This document shows positions 28,223-35,922 of a DNA stretch of 64,000 nt, one piece after another. Positions within the stretch are counted from its first letter, which is position 1; each line of letters begins with the position of its first letter. The position numbers and the translations under genes are program-made. Source of the DNA: Candidatus Babelota bacterium (lineage in GTDB: Bacteria > Babelota > Babeliae > Babelales > Vermiphilaceae); the NCBI GenBank assembly GCA_029262615.1, contig JAJCZD010000013.1:1-64000 (forward strand), read 5' to 3'. Below the pieces are notes generated by a model. That model was given only the letters and a program-made list of their open reading frames with translations, was not told the DNA's origin and searched no databases.

Positions 28223-29443
28223 TTATCCAAATATTTTTTTAGTAAACCTTCCTACTGTTGTCATTTTTTCAGTTCGTTTTTCTTTTTGTGCTTGTAAGCT
28301 TTGTTTTCCGTCATTTATTGCAGCAGCTTCTGTTTTTGCATTCTCATCTATTTTTCTTTGAAAATCACTTGTACTTGAAACAGCTTCTTCTACTATTTTT
28401 TTGGCAAATTGAGGAAGTTTTGCTTTAGAGTCATTATCAAGGCGGCCAGATAATTCTTTTAACACTGCTTGAATGTGTACTATTTGAGAAACGTTGTTTT
28501 GTACAGCCTCATTCTGCAAGTCTCTCATTTGCAATAAACTAACTGAAACTTTATTTTTTGTTGGTGCCTTAGATGAAATATTGTTTGTAGAGAGTAAGTT
28601 GAGCAACATTGCATAATATATTATTCTACGGTGTAGTTCCTCCTGAGGTATCTCAAGCTTTCTTACATCTTCTGCAAGTTGTGAAAATCCTTCCAGAGTT
28701 TCTTTGTCGCTTATTGCATCGTTGCCTTCTAAGGTTTTCACAGCAGAATCAGGTTTGTGTTGTAACTCCATTCTTTTTAGTGCAGGGTCCAACTTTTGTA
28801 ATCCATACTTTTGTAGTTTCCAAAAGTCACCAGTTGGTTCAAAAGAGTCAGGGCTGTCTGTTGCTTTTCGTTGTTGCCAACTATCACATCCTTTAAAAAA
28901 TTCTTTTGGTTCCTTCCATTTTACAACCAATCCTTCAAGACCATTTGCATCTTTTATATATGATACTTTTTTTGTTTTAATATCTTTTTGCTTAATTTGC
29001 TCTGCTCTAATTAATATTTTTGTTTCTTCATCTAGTATTGGGTCACTCGAGCTGAATTGACTTATTTTTGTAGAGCCGGTAATACGGCGATAAGAGCTTC
29101 CTGTCTTTTGCCAGATATAGCCTTCTGGAATAAATCCTGTTTGTTGTGGATAATCAACGGGTTCTAAGATTTCTTTCTTAGTTCTTACGAATCGACCACC
29201 TATTTGTGCCCAATGTTCGGTATGTTTAAATCCTCCAGTTGATTTACTTTCTCTGAAAATATAATCGTCTTCAGGTAATTCTGCAAAATGTGATTGTTGT
29301 CCAGCTTCTGGCATAGTATCTTCTTGCTCGAATAGTTTTTGAGCTTTACCTTCAGGTTCATCAACTTGTTTAACTGTATTCATACAATTAGAAGATGAGA
29401 AACTAAGAAGTAGCGCCAATGATAACAACGAAGTAAACTTCAT
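28223..29443 (-). CDS. secreted protein of unknown function
   Basis: The start is placed at ATG 29443, preceded by AAAAGGAG, giving 406 aa with a signal peptide (MKFTSLLSLALLLSFSSSNC). An earlier in-frame start at 29506 has no ribosome site. The mature part has two loosely similar stretches, HWAQIGGRFVRTKKEILEP and IWQKTGSSYRRITGS, then a helical region (KTLEGFSQLAEDVRKLEI) and a charged C-terminus (EAAAINDGKQSLQAQKEKR). No family was recognised. It ends just before a clear terminator, so it is a separate transcript end from the genes downstream. Confidence 0.65.
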   Translation of the reverse strand: MKFTSLLSLALLLSFSSSNCMNTVKQVDEPEGKAQKLFEQEDTMPEAGQQSHFAELPEDDYIFRESKSTGGFKHTEHWAQIGGRFVRTKKEILEPVDYPQQTGFIPEGYIWQKTGSSYRRITGSTKISQFSSSDPILDEETKILIRAEQIKQKDIKTKKVSYIKDANGLEGLVVKWKEPKEFFKGCDSWQQRKATDSPDSFEPTGDFWKLQKYGLQKLDPALKRMELQHKPDSAVKTLEGNDAISDKETLEGFSQLAEDVRKLEIPQEELHRRIIYYAMLLNLLSTNNISSKAPTKNKVSVSLLQMRDLQNEAVQNNVSQIVHIQAVLKELSGRLDNDSKAKLPQFAKKIVEEAVSSTSDFQRKIDENAKTEAAAINDGKQSLQAQKEKRTEKMTTVGRFTKKIFG

Positions 29444-29545
29444 GAAAACTCCTTTTAAAATAGGGTTCGACATTCGGTTATTAAATTTCGTTGTCAGCTT
29501 ATACATAAAATTTTTTAAAAAACAATGGTCTTAATTATTAGGAAA

Positions 29546-30664
29546 TTATGTCAGCGGCTTCCAATTATATAAGAAACTTTGAAGTGGTTTTAAACCATTT
29601 TTTTCTACAGCGCTTACAATCACATGCGGTTGATATTTTTCTAGTTTATCTTGTAGTTTCTCAAGACTAGATACTTTGTCAGCTTTATTAAAAACATAAA
29701 GCATATCTTTTTTAATATCTAAATCACCCAAAATATCATTCACAACTTTGATTTGTGATTCCCAATTTGGATCTGATATATCAACAATATGCAATAAAAG
29801 ATCTGCATATTCAAGTTCAGAGAGGGTAGATTTAAAGGCGTCAACAAGATGGTGTGGAAGTAGTTGGATAAAACCTACGGTATCTGATATGACCCCACGA
29901 TTTTCGCTGTTGACCCATAATTTTCTGGTAGTAGTATCCAATGTGGCAAATAACTTGTCCTCAGCAAGCACATCAGCTTTGGTAAGTGCATTGAGAATAG
30001 TTGACTTACCTGCATTGGTATAACCAATTAAACAAACTTGTGGAATTCTTGTGCTAATTCGTCTTTTGCGTTGAGTCTCACGAGCTTGATGAAATTTTTC
30101 TAGTTGTTTTTTTAGATTTCTAATTTCATTATCTATGATACGGCGTTGGCGTTCTTTAAGTGTTTCTCCGATACCACCTTTAATGCCAATACCACCTCGT
30201 TGTTGCTCCAGAAAAATACCTTTGCCGGCCAAGCGAGATTTATCATGTTTTAATTTTGCAATCTCAACTTGTAGTTTACCAGCGGCAGTTTTTGCTGATT
30301 TTTCAAAAATATCTAGGATTAAACTGGTGCGATCAAAAATCCTATTGGTGTTAAAGAGTTCTTTAAGGTTGCGTTCTTGTTTTGATGATAATGGTTCAGA
30401 AATGATAATTTCGTCAAATTTTTCTTTTTCACACAGTTCTTTTAATTCTTCAAGCTTACCCTTTGTGAAGAAAAATCCTGCATCAATCGAGCGTAAATTA
30501 AAAAAAACTTCAGTATCATAGGTGTCACGGTTAGTTTTGACTAAGTTACGAAATTCATCAAAATAAGATTCGGTATTTATTGTTTTATTATATGGTGCCT
30601 TGACGCCAACAATTAATGTTTTGGGTCCGTCATATTCTGGGATAAAGGGTGTTTTTTTACTCAT
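29546..30664 (-). CDS. hflX: GTPase HflX (ribosome-associated)
   Basis: HflX is a conserved GTPase that splits stalled ribosomes. The 372 aa show the N-terminal HflX domain (LRSIDAGFFFTKGKLEELK, IISEPLSSKQERNL), the coiled-coil linker with GKLQVEIAKLKHDKSRLAGKG and GGIGIKGGIGETLKERQRR, then the G domain: P-loop GYTNAGKST near residue 210, DTVGFI (G3) and NKAD (G4). The C-terminus (IVSAVEKNGLKPLQ) holds G5. It is shorter than enterobacterial HflX (about 426 aa). No terminator was seen after it. Confidence 0.94.
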   Translation of the reverse strand: MSKKTPFIPEYDGPKTLIVGVKAPYNKTINTESYFDEFRNLVKTNRDTYDTEVFFNLRSIDAGFFFTKGKLEELKELCEKEKFDEIIISEPLSSKQERNLKELFNTNRIFDRTSLILDIFEKSAKTAAGKLQVEIAKLKHDKSRLAGKGIFLEQQRGGIGIKGGIGETLKERQRRIIDNEIRNLKKQLEKFHQARETQRKRRISTRIPQVCLIGYTNAGKSTILNALTKADVLAEDKLFATLDTTTRKLWVNSENRGVISDTVGFIQLLPHHLVDAFKSTLSELEYADLLLHIVDISDPNWESQIKVVNDILGDLDIKKDMLYVFNKADKVSSLEKLQDKLEKYQPHVIVSAVEKNGLKPLQSFLYNWKPLT

Positions 30665-30827
30665 AGATATTCAAAAGGCTCAGAAGGTTAAAATAATGAT
30701 GTCTCTATTAATGATAGAAAACTTTTGCTGATTTGGACATGTTTGGTGTTCTTCTTTCGAAGATTTAAGTTTAATTATATAAATAAAGCATTAAATTATC
30801 AATTTATCCTTTATTTTACGGGCATTT

Positions 30828-30855
30828 TTGACTTTTAACGGTAAAGCAATAAACT
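30828..30855 (+). promoter_or_regulatory. candidate sigma70-type promoter for 30884 gene and ffh
   Basis: TTGACT at 30828-30833 and TAAACT at 30850-30855 with a 16-nt spacer. It lies 29 nt upstream of the secreted-protein gene at 30884, which abuts ffh. Assigned by similarity to the consensus only. Confidence 0.5.
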
Positions 30856-30883
30856 AAAAGGACTTAAATATGAAAGGTTTATT

Positions 30884-31363
30884 ATGAAAAGAATACTATT
30901 TTTATCTGTTGCATTTGTCATGTTAACTTTTACCCAACCAACTATAGAAGATTTCGCATCAGCGGCTAAGATTGCCCGAGCTATTGATGGAGTTAATCAA
31001 GATAATGAATTGTTGCAACAGCAAGAAAAAGTATACTCCGAATTCGAAAAGTTAGCCAAGCTAATGGTACAAAAACTTAGCCAGAATGAGAATCTTACTC
31101 CAAGAGAATTGCAAATTATTAAAGATAATATAAGAAATGTAGGGCAAATTTTACAATTTTTTCAAGAAAACATAGAAACAAAAAATAATCCTTCAAGGGA
31201 AAAACAGGAAGAGTTTAATCATTTGGTTGAACAAATTCAAAAAGATATTATGCCTCTTTTACTAAGTCTACCGATGATGAAAACTGATGTAGAAAAAGGA
31301 AAAGAAAAGATGCAAAAGATTATAAATGTACTCAAAGAAATTGAACAACAATTTAATGTTTAG
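30884..31363 (+). CDS. small secreted coiled-coil protein upstream of ffh
   Basis: The 159-aa protein has a signal-like start (MKRILFLSVAFVMLTFTQ) and a helical, charged mature part (LLQQQEKVYSEFEKLAKL, QEEFNHLVEQIQKD, GKEKMQKIINVLKEIEQQF) that suggests a coiled coil. It lacks cysteines and no family was recognised. AAAGG lies 7 nt before the ATG. A five-codon frame (MKGLL) begins at 30870 and its TGA overlaps this ATG. It ends 2 nt before ffh, so the two are very likely cotranscribed. Confidence 0.65.
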   Translation: MKRILFLSVAFVMLTFTQPTIEDFASAAKIARAIDGVNQDNELLQQQEKVYSEFEKLAKLMVQKLSQNENLTPRELQIIKDNIRNVGQILQFFQENIETKNNPSREKQEEFNHLVEQIQKDIMPLLLSLPMMKTDVEKGKEKMQKIINVLKEIEQQFNV

Positions 31364-31365
31364 AG

Positions 31366-32658
31366 ATGTTTGATTTTCTTTCGAAAAAATTCACAACGAT
31401 TTTTTCAAAACTAAAAAATAATAAAATAACCCAAAAAGATATCACTGCTCTTTTGGAGCAGGTGCAAGATGCGCTGCTTGAAGCAGATGTTCCGTTTCAA
31501 TTGGTTCAAGAGTTTTGTAATCAATTACAAAGTGATCTTATTGGCCAAAAGATTCATGAGGCTTTAAAGCCGCAAGAACAACTGGTTAAAATTGTAAATG
31601 AACGTATACAATCATTTTTGAGTGCTCAGCAAACTACGATCGATTTTACTCGTGGCATTATGATGGTTATGGGGCTGCAAGGAGCTGGAAAAACAACAAC
31701 TCTTGCAAAAGTGGCTAACAGATTAAAAAAGCCAACAAAAAAGATTTTACTTGCATCAGTTGATTATTATCGGCCAGCGGCCATTGAACAATTGAGGCAA
31801 CTAGCAGAATCAATTTCAGTAGATTTTTATAAAGCAAACCAAAATGATCCGGTTTCAGCTGCAAAAGAGATATTGCAAGAATATCAAAAGAATAAATATG
31901 ACTTTTTACTTTTAGATACGGCAGGGCGTTTGCATATTGATAACCAGTTATTACAAGAGTTGCAAACGATCGATCTTGCGCTGCAACCTCAGTACAAGGT
32001 TCTAGTTTTAGATTCAATGACCGGTCAAGAATCATTGAATGTTGCAAAAGCATTTAACCAGGCTATTGGATTTGATGGTGCTATTTTAACAAAAATGGAT
32101 AGTGATACGCGTGGTGGCGCAGCATTTTCATTTTGTTATGCCATGAAAAGGCCTATTTTTTTTGTCGGAACCGGCGAGAAAATAGATGATTTTGAACAAT
32201 TTTATGCCGATCGCATGACCAGTAGGATTCTGGGTATGGGGGATCTTGTTAGTTTGGCTGAAAAAGCAGATGAAAAAATAGGTAAAGTTGAACAAGAAAA
32301 GAGCATGAAATCCTTCATGTCTGGTAAGTTCAGTTTGGAAGATTTTGCAAATCAAATGAATATGGTGAATAAATTAGGTTCAATGTCTAAGTTAATGAAA
32401 TATATTCCAGGTATAGGTTCATTAAATATTTCTCCAGATATGATCCAAAAGGGCCAGGAGCAAATGAGAGGGTTTAAGGCTATAATTAGTTCAATGACTC
32501 CAAAAGAGCGCGCCTGGCCTTCAATTTTATGCAAATCTCGCAAAAAAAGGGTTGCAAGAGGAGCAGGAGTGGCAGTATCTGAGGTGAATTTGTTATTAGA
32601 TCGCTTTGAACAAAGCAAACAATATGCTAAACTCTTAAAAAGGATGGGTCGATTCTGA
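31366..32658 (+). CDS. ffh: signal recognition particle protein
   Basis: Ffh/SRP54 binds 4.5S RNA and signal sequences and targets ribosomes to SecY. The 430 aa show the N domain, then the G domain with P-loop G-LQGA-GKT at residues 103-110, DTAGRLHID, and TKMDSDTRGGAAFS, then the M domain (SLEDFANQMNMVNKLGSMSKLMKYIPG ... SSMTPKERAWPSIL) with the RKKRVARGAG RNA-binding segment. The M domain is short, lacking the long Met-rich tail of some SRPs. No ffs RNA gene was found nearby. The ATG is 2 nt after the preceding stop. Confidence 0.97.
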   Translation: MFDFLSKKFTTIFSKLKNNKITQKDITALLEQVQDALLEADVPFQLVQEFCNQLQSDLIGQKIHEALKPQEQLVKIVNERIQSFLSAQQTTIDFTRGIMMVMGLQGAGKTTTLAKVANRLKKPTKKILLASVDYYRPAAIEQLRQLAESISVDFYKANQNDPVSAAKEILQEYQKNKYDFLLLDTAGRLHIDNQLLQELQTIDLALQPQYKVLVLDSMTGQESLNVAKAFNQAIGFDGAILTKMDSDTRGGAAFSFCYAMKRPIFFVGTGEKIDDFEQFYADRMTSRILGMGDLVSLAEKADEKIGKVEQEKSMKSFMSGKFSLEDFANQMNMVNKLGSMSKLMKYIPGIGSLNISPDMIQKGQEQMRGFKAIISSMTPKERAWPSILCKSRKKRVARGAGVAVSEVNLLLDRFEQSKQYAKLLKRMGRF

Positions 32659-32699
32659 CCTGTTTTACAGCAATAACCCAAATATGAGGAATTTTTTAC

Positions 32700-33047
32700 A
32701 TGGCTGTTAAGATTCGTTTATCTCGAATTGGCAAGAAAAAAGTGCCATTTTATCGTATCGTTGCCGTTGACTCACGCAAAAAACGTGATGGCGCCTTTTT
32801 GGATGACCTTGGCACTTATGATGCGCTCAATACCAAATTAGTACACTTTCATGAAGAACGTATTATGGATTGGGTATCAAAAGGTGCTCAAATGACCCCA
32901 ACGGTAAAGCGTTTGTTGAAACTACATAAAAAAGGCACACAAGTAGCAAAACCCGCTAAAAAGCAAGTCAAAAAACAAGCAAAAACTGCAATGCCTGAAA
33001 AAGAAGAGCCAAAAGCGGCACCTAAAGAGCTAGAAGCAAAAGCATAA
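32700..33047 (+). CDS. rpsP: 30S ribosomal protein S16 with basic C-terminal extension
   Basis: S16 stabilises the 5' domain of 16S rRNA. The first 80 residues are canonical (AVKIRLSRIGKKKVPFYRIVAVDSR, DDLGTYDAL, WVSKGAQMTPTVKRLL). The remainder of the 115 aa is a Lys/Ala/Glu-rich tail (AKKQVKKQAKT, KEEPKAAPKELEAKA) that is low complexity and probably disordered. GAGGA precedes the ATG. It starts the common rpsP-khpA-trmD-rplS order, 41 nt after ffh. Confidence 0.97.
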   Translation: MAVKIRLSRIGKKKVPFYRIVAVDSRKKRDGAFLDDLGTYDALNTKLVHFHEERIMDWVSKGAQMTPTVKRLLKLHKKGTQVAKPAKKQVKKQAKTAMPEKEEPKAAPKELEAKA

Positions 33048-33057
33048 AGGAACTAAA

Positions 33058-33288
33058 ATGCTCAAAAATATTGTTGAGTATATCGTTACTGCTTTGGTAG
33101 AAAAGCCCGAATCGGTTTCCATTATTCAGACCAATAAAGACAATAGGAATGTTATATCTATTACGGTTGCAAGCAAAGATATTGGCAAAGTTATTGGTAA
33201 AGATGGAAAAACAATCCGTGCTATTAGGAGTCTGATTGAGGCTCTTGGTCCTCATGAAATGCCTTTTGAGATAGATATCTCAAAATGA
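33058..33288 (+). CDS. khpA: KH-domain RNA-binding protein KhpA
   Basis: The 76-aa protein is a single KH domain with the GxxG loop in GKVIGKDGKTIRAIRSL. It is the YlqC/KhpA type that sits between rpsP and trmD (rimM is absent here) and binds RNA, often together with KhpB. It begins 10 nt after rpsP and ends 4 nt past the start of trmD, so the genes are coupled. No khpB is visible in the window. Confidence 0.93.
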   Translation: MLKNIVEYIVTALVEKPESVSIIQTNKDNRNVISITVASKDIGKVIGKDGKTIRAIRSLIEALGPHEMPFEIDISK

Positions 33289-34586
33289 AGATTTCCATTC
33301 TTTCTGTTTTCCCAAAATTGTATGACGAGTTTTTAAAAACGAGTTTAATTGCTCGGGCACAAGAGAAAAAGATTGTTTCATTTGATTTGCAGGATTACTT
33401 TTCTTTTGTGCAGCCCAAGAAAAGAATTGATGGGTCAACCTTTGGACCTGGATCTGGAATGCTAATCAAGCCCGAGGTGGTACAACAGGCAATAGAATCT
33501 CAGACACAAAAATACGGCAAACCATTTACGATTTTCTTTTCTCCGCAAGGTAAAAAATTAACCCAACCATTATTGCGTACATTAGCACAAACAATATTAG
33601 AAAAAGAGCATTTATTATTTGTAACTTCAAGATATGAAGGAATGGACGCACGGGTAGAGAAAAAGTATGCAGATTTAGTACTTTCTATTGGTGATTATGT
33701 TTTGATGGGTGGGGATTTACCAGCCATGGTTTTTATGGAAGGATTATTTCGTTTATTCCCTGGGGTGGTTGGAAAACAAGAATCTATTATCGATGAATCA
33801 TTTACGGGGCCATTTTTTGATTATCCTGAATATACTCAGCCAGTAACATGGCAGGGCATGCAGGTGCCTGAAATTGTCCGTTCAGGCAATCATAATGCTA
33901 TTTCACAATGGAGGGACCAACAAGCGGCAAAAAATACAGTAATGTATAATTTTCAATGGGTAAAAACTCATGCTAAAACTGATTACCAGAAGAATCTTGC
34001 TGCACAGTATATACCGCCTCACTATATGTGCTTGATGCACACGGAGGTATACGTTGGTGATAAAGAGCCTGGTAATACATCCGTAACCTCACTAGATATG
34101 CATGATATTGCAAGATCTAGCCGGACCTATGGTATAAAAAATTATTTCCTGGTAACTCCTCTGCAAGATCAACGAAAAATTATTAAGACCCTCCTTGCTT
34201 TTTGGCAAAAAGGAGCTGGTATTGAATATAACAAAAGCAGGCATGAAGCGGTCAATAGAGTCAGGGTTTCAGAATCTTTTGCAGAAGTTGTAGCTGCTAT
34301 TGAAGAAAAAGAAGGTAAAAAGCCAATTATTCTTGGTACTTCGGCAAGAGTAGGCGATTCGAAACAATTGCTCAGCTTCTTTGATCAGCAAAAAGTATTT
34401 AATAAGGAACGACCAGTCTTGATCGTGTTGGGTACGGGACAGGGCTTAACAGATGAATTTTTACAACAATGTGATTATATTTTGTCTCCCATAGAGGGGT
34501 TTTCGGACTATAATCATCTATCTGTTAGATCTGCTGGGGCAGTGATTTTGGATAGATGGCTTGGAATTAACTTAAAAAGTGGCTAA
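33285..34586 (+). CDS. trmD: TrmD tRNA (guanine37-N1)-methyltransferase fused to a second SPOUT-type methyltransferase domain
   Basis: Residues 1 to about 235 are TrmD, which makes m1G37 in tRNA: FGPGSGMLIKPEVV, SRYEGMDARVE, SIGDYVLMGGDLPAMV, and EIVRSGNHNAISQWR. Residues from about 240 to 433 form a second domain (HYMCLMHTEVYVGDKEPGN, SLDMHDIARSSRTYGIK, GTSARVGDSK, VLGTGQGLTDEFL, DYNHLSVRSAGAVILDRWL). This matches the stand-alone SAM-dependent RNA methyltransferase family, PF09936 type (from memory), which is often adjacent to trmD in other bacteria. The fusion is unusual. It overlaps khpA by 4 nt. Confidence 0.92.
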   Translation: MKISILSVFPKLYDEFLKTSLIARAQEKKIVSFDLQDYFSFVQPKKRIDGSTFGPGSGMLIKPEVVQQAIESQTQKYGKPFTIFFSPQGKKLTQPLLRTLAQTILEKEHLLFVTSRYEGMDARVEKKYADLVLSIGDYVLMGGDLPAMVFMEGLFRLFPGVVGKQESIIDESFTGPFFDYPEYTQPVTWQGMQVPEIVRSGNHNAISQWRDQQAAKNTVMYNFQWVKTHAKTDYQKNLAAQYIPPHYMCLMHTEVYVGDKEPGNTSVTSLDMHDIARSSRTYGIKNYFLVTPLQDQRKIIKTLLAFWQKGAGIEYNKSRHEAVNRVRVSESFAEVVAAIEEKEGKKPIILGTSARVGDSKQLLSFFDQQKVFNKERPVLIVLGTGQGLTDEFLQQCDYILSPIEGFSDYNHLSVRSAGAVILDRWLGINLKSG

Positions 34587-34593
34587 AGTTGCG

Positions 34594-34622
34594 TTGGCAG
34601 AAAGCCATTTTTGCGCTATAGT
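34594..34622 (+). promoter_or_regulatory. candidate promoter for rplS
   Basis: TTGGCA at 34594-34599 and TATAGT at 34617-34622 with an optimal 17-nt spacer. It lies just after the TrmD fusion gene, about 40 nt upstream of the rplS ATG, so rplS can be transcribed separately from the genes before it. Confidence 0.6.
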
Positions 34623-34662
34623 AAAAGTAATAGCAAAGCTGTTGGCAATAAGGATTTTTGAT

Positions 34663-35088
34663 ATGAAAGCTAAACATTTAACAAAAGAAACAATTTCACG
34701 GATTGGTACTTTTGACCGAAAATTTCCTGAATTTGATATTGGGGACGCTATAGCTGTATCCCAAAGAATTAAAGAAGGTGGCAAAGAGCGTATTCAAGTT
34801 TTTGAAGGAGATGTCATTGCTAAGCACAATGAAGGCGCTTCAAGTACTTTTACGGTGCGTAGAATTGCTGCAAATGGTATTGCAGTTGAACGTATTTTTC
34901 CTACCTATTCTTCTTTAATCGATTCAATTAAATTTGTTCGAAGGGGCAAAGCTCGCAGAGCTAAATTGTTTTACATGAGAGATCGCATTGGTAAAGCGGC
35001 TCGTGTTGCAGAAAAAGTTCTTACTCGCGAACAGAAGGAACAAAAAAAGCGGCACAACAAAAAGCAAGAAGAGATTACTGCTAAATAA
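34663..35088 (+). CDS. rplS: 50S ribosomal protein L19
   Basis: L19 (141 aa from ATG 34663) lies at the subunit interface. Recognisable blocks are FPEFDIGDAIAVSQRIKEGGKERIQVFEGDVI, STFTVRRIAANGIAVERIFP and the Arg-rich RRGKARRAKLFYMRDRIGKAARV. The start was set at 34663, with AAGGA 8 nt upstream, because the frame is also open to 34579 where no ribosome site exists. The extra C-terminal tail (EKVLTREQKEQKKRHNKKQEE) is longer than in most L19. It ends before a clear terminator. Confidence 0.96.
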   Translation: MKAKHLTKETISRIGTFDRKFPEFDIGDAIAVSQRIKEGGKERIQVFEGDVIAKHNEGASSTFTVRRIAANGIAVERIFPTYSSLIDSIKFVRRGKARRAKLFYMRDRIGKAARVAEKVLTREQKEQKKRHNKKQEEITAK

Positions 35089-35108
35089 ATTATCTAAGAA
35101 AACTTGTA

Positions 35109-35140
35109 GGGCTATTGCAAATTTGTAATAGCCCTTTTTT
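35109..35140 (+). terminator. rho-independent terminator after rplS
   Basis: GGGCTATTGCAAA and TTTGTAATAGCCC form a long stem (about 11-12 usable pairs, one G-U) directly followed by six T. It closes the rpsP-khpA-trmD-rplS unit. Confidence 0.93.
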
Positions 35141-35150
35141 ATTTTTATTT

Positions 35151-35444
35151 TTATTTTGGCTGGGGCTGTTGTTTTTGTTTTTGATACCGTTGAACCATCT
35201 TTTTAGGCTCAGGTGCTTGTAGCTTGCTTTGAATAATACATTTTTTGGTTTTGCAGTTATCAGTAATAGGTTTACATTGTTTTACTTGGTCATATTCAAA
35301 GTGTTTATCACTATAGTAAAGAGGCAAACTAAAAATTGGGCTATTGGCTCCATAGAGGTGGTTAAATGAATTTAACCCACAAGATTGTGCCCCGATGGCA
35401 ATAACAGTAGAACTAGTAAGTATAAGTATCAATCGTTTCATCAT
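35151..35444 (-). CDS. small secreted protein of unknown function, Gln/Lys/Pro-rich tail
   Basis: The 97-aa protein has a signal peptide (MMKRLILILTSSTVIAIGAQSC). The mature part contains aromatic residues (SPIFSLPLYYSDKHFEYD), four Cys and a C-terminal tail rich in Gln, Lys and Pro (YQKQKQQPQPK). AGGAGCG just precedes the ATG. No family was recognised. A perfect 28-bp palindrome lies 27 nt upstream of its start and may be its operator. Confidence 0.6.
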   Translation of the reverse strand: MMKRLILILTSSTVIAIGAQSCGLNSFNHLYGANSPIFSLPLYYSDKHFEYDQVKQCKPITDNCKTKKCIIQSKLQAPEPKKMVQRYQKQKQQPQPK

Positions 35445-35471
35445 ACGCTCCTAAATGTTTTCAAATTTTAT

Positions 35472-35499
35472 ATTATTACTATAGCGCTATAGTAATAAT
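35472..35499. repeat. perfect 28-bp palindrome upstream of the 35151-35444 gene
   Basis: ATTATTACTATAGC followed at once by its exact reverse complement, centred between 35485 and 35486, with no mismatch and no loop. It lacks a T-run on either side, so it is not a typical terminator. It sits 27 nt upstream of a minus-strand start codon, where a promoter or operator would be expected. It could be a dimeric repressor site. Confidence 0.8.
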
Positions 35500-35529
35500 C
35501 CTCTCAATGTTTTTCTATTTTTCACCAAA

Positions 35530-35560
35530 AAATATGCTCCTTGTGTTTAGCAAGGAGCAT
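35530..35560 (-). terminator. probable terminator for the glycine-zipper genes
   Basis: On the minus strand TGCTCCTTG and CAAGGAGCA form a 9-bp stem with a 7-nt loop, followed by TATTTTTTGG. It lies 67 nt beyond the stop of the 35626-35904 gene and in front of the next minus-strand gene. Confidence 0.7.
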
Positions 35561-35625
35561 TTGAGTATGTAATAAGAGATACCCATAGAAGGATCGAGAT
35601 ATTAAAATAGAGATATCAATTTTGG

Positions 35626-35904
35626 TTAATTATAGTTTTTTCGTCGACCTTGTTTGGGTAAATGTTGAGCTTCCATCCTTTTTTTATTTCTATGCCGTTT
35701 GATCATGACACCTATAAGAGCACCAGCAGGAACGGCCAGCAAGCCGTACGGGCTCCGAGAAGCTGCCGCAACAACACCACCAACAATTACACCGCCCAAA
35801 ATACCAGCACCAGCAGTTCCTTCATTTACCTCTTGGGGTGTATTATGTTCTGCAAAGCTAGGCAGTGCTACAAAAAGGGCCAATATTAAAATTAATTTTT
35901 TCAT
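35626..35904 (-). CDS. small secreted glycine-zipper-like protein
   Basis: The 92-aa protein has a signal peptide (MKKLILILALFVALPSFAE) and two Gly/Ala/Val hydrophobic stretches (AGAGILGGVIVGGVVAAA, GLLAVPAGALIGVMIK) typical of glycine-zipper segments, followed by a basic tail (KRHRNKKRMEAQ). Such small proteins insert into or associate with membranes. It follows another glycine-zipper gene by 18 nt on the same strand and precedes a probable terminator, so the two likely form one transcript. Confidence 0.68.
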   Translation of the reverse strand: MKKLILILALFVALPSFAEHNTPQEVNEGTAGAGILGGVIVGGVVAAASRSPYGLLAVPAGALIGVMIKRHRNKKRMEAQHLPKQGRRKNYN

Positions 35905-35922
35905 ATCTTCTCGCTTTTTTAT

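Noticed and set aside
30135-30521. A 128-codon plus-strand frame opposite hflX
   Set aside because: Antisense to a conserved GTPase; no family features.
31363-31366. 4.5S RNA (ffs) next to ffh
   Set aside because: The gap upstream of ffh is 2 nt and the downstream gap is 41 nt, too short for an SRP RNA.
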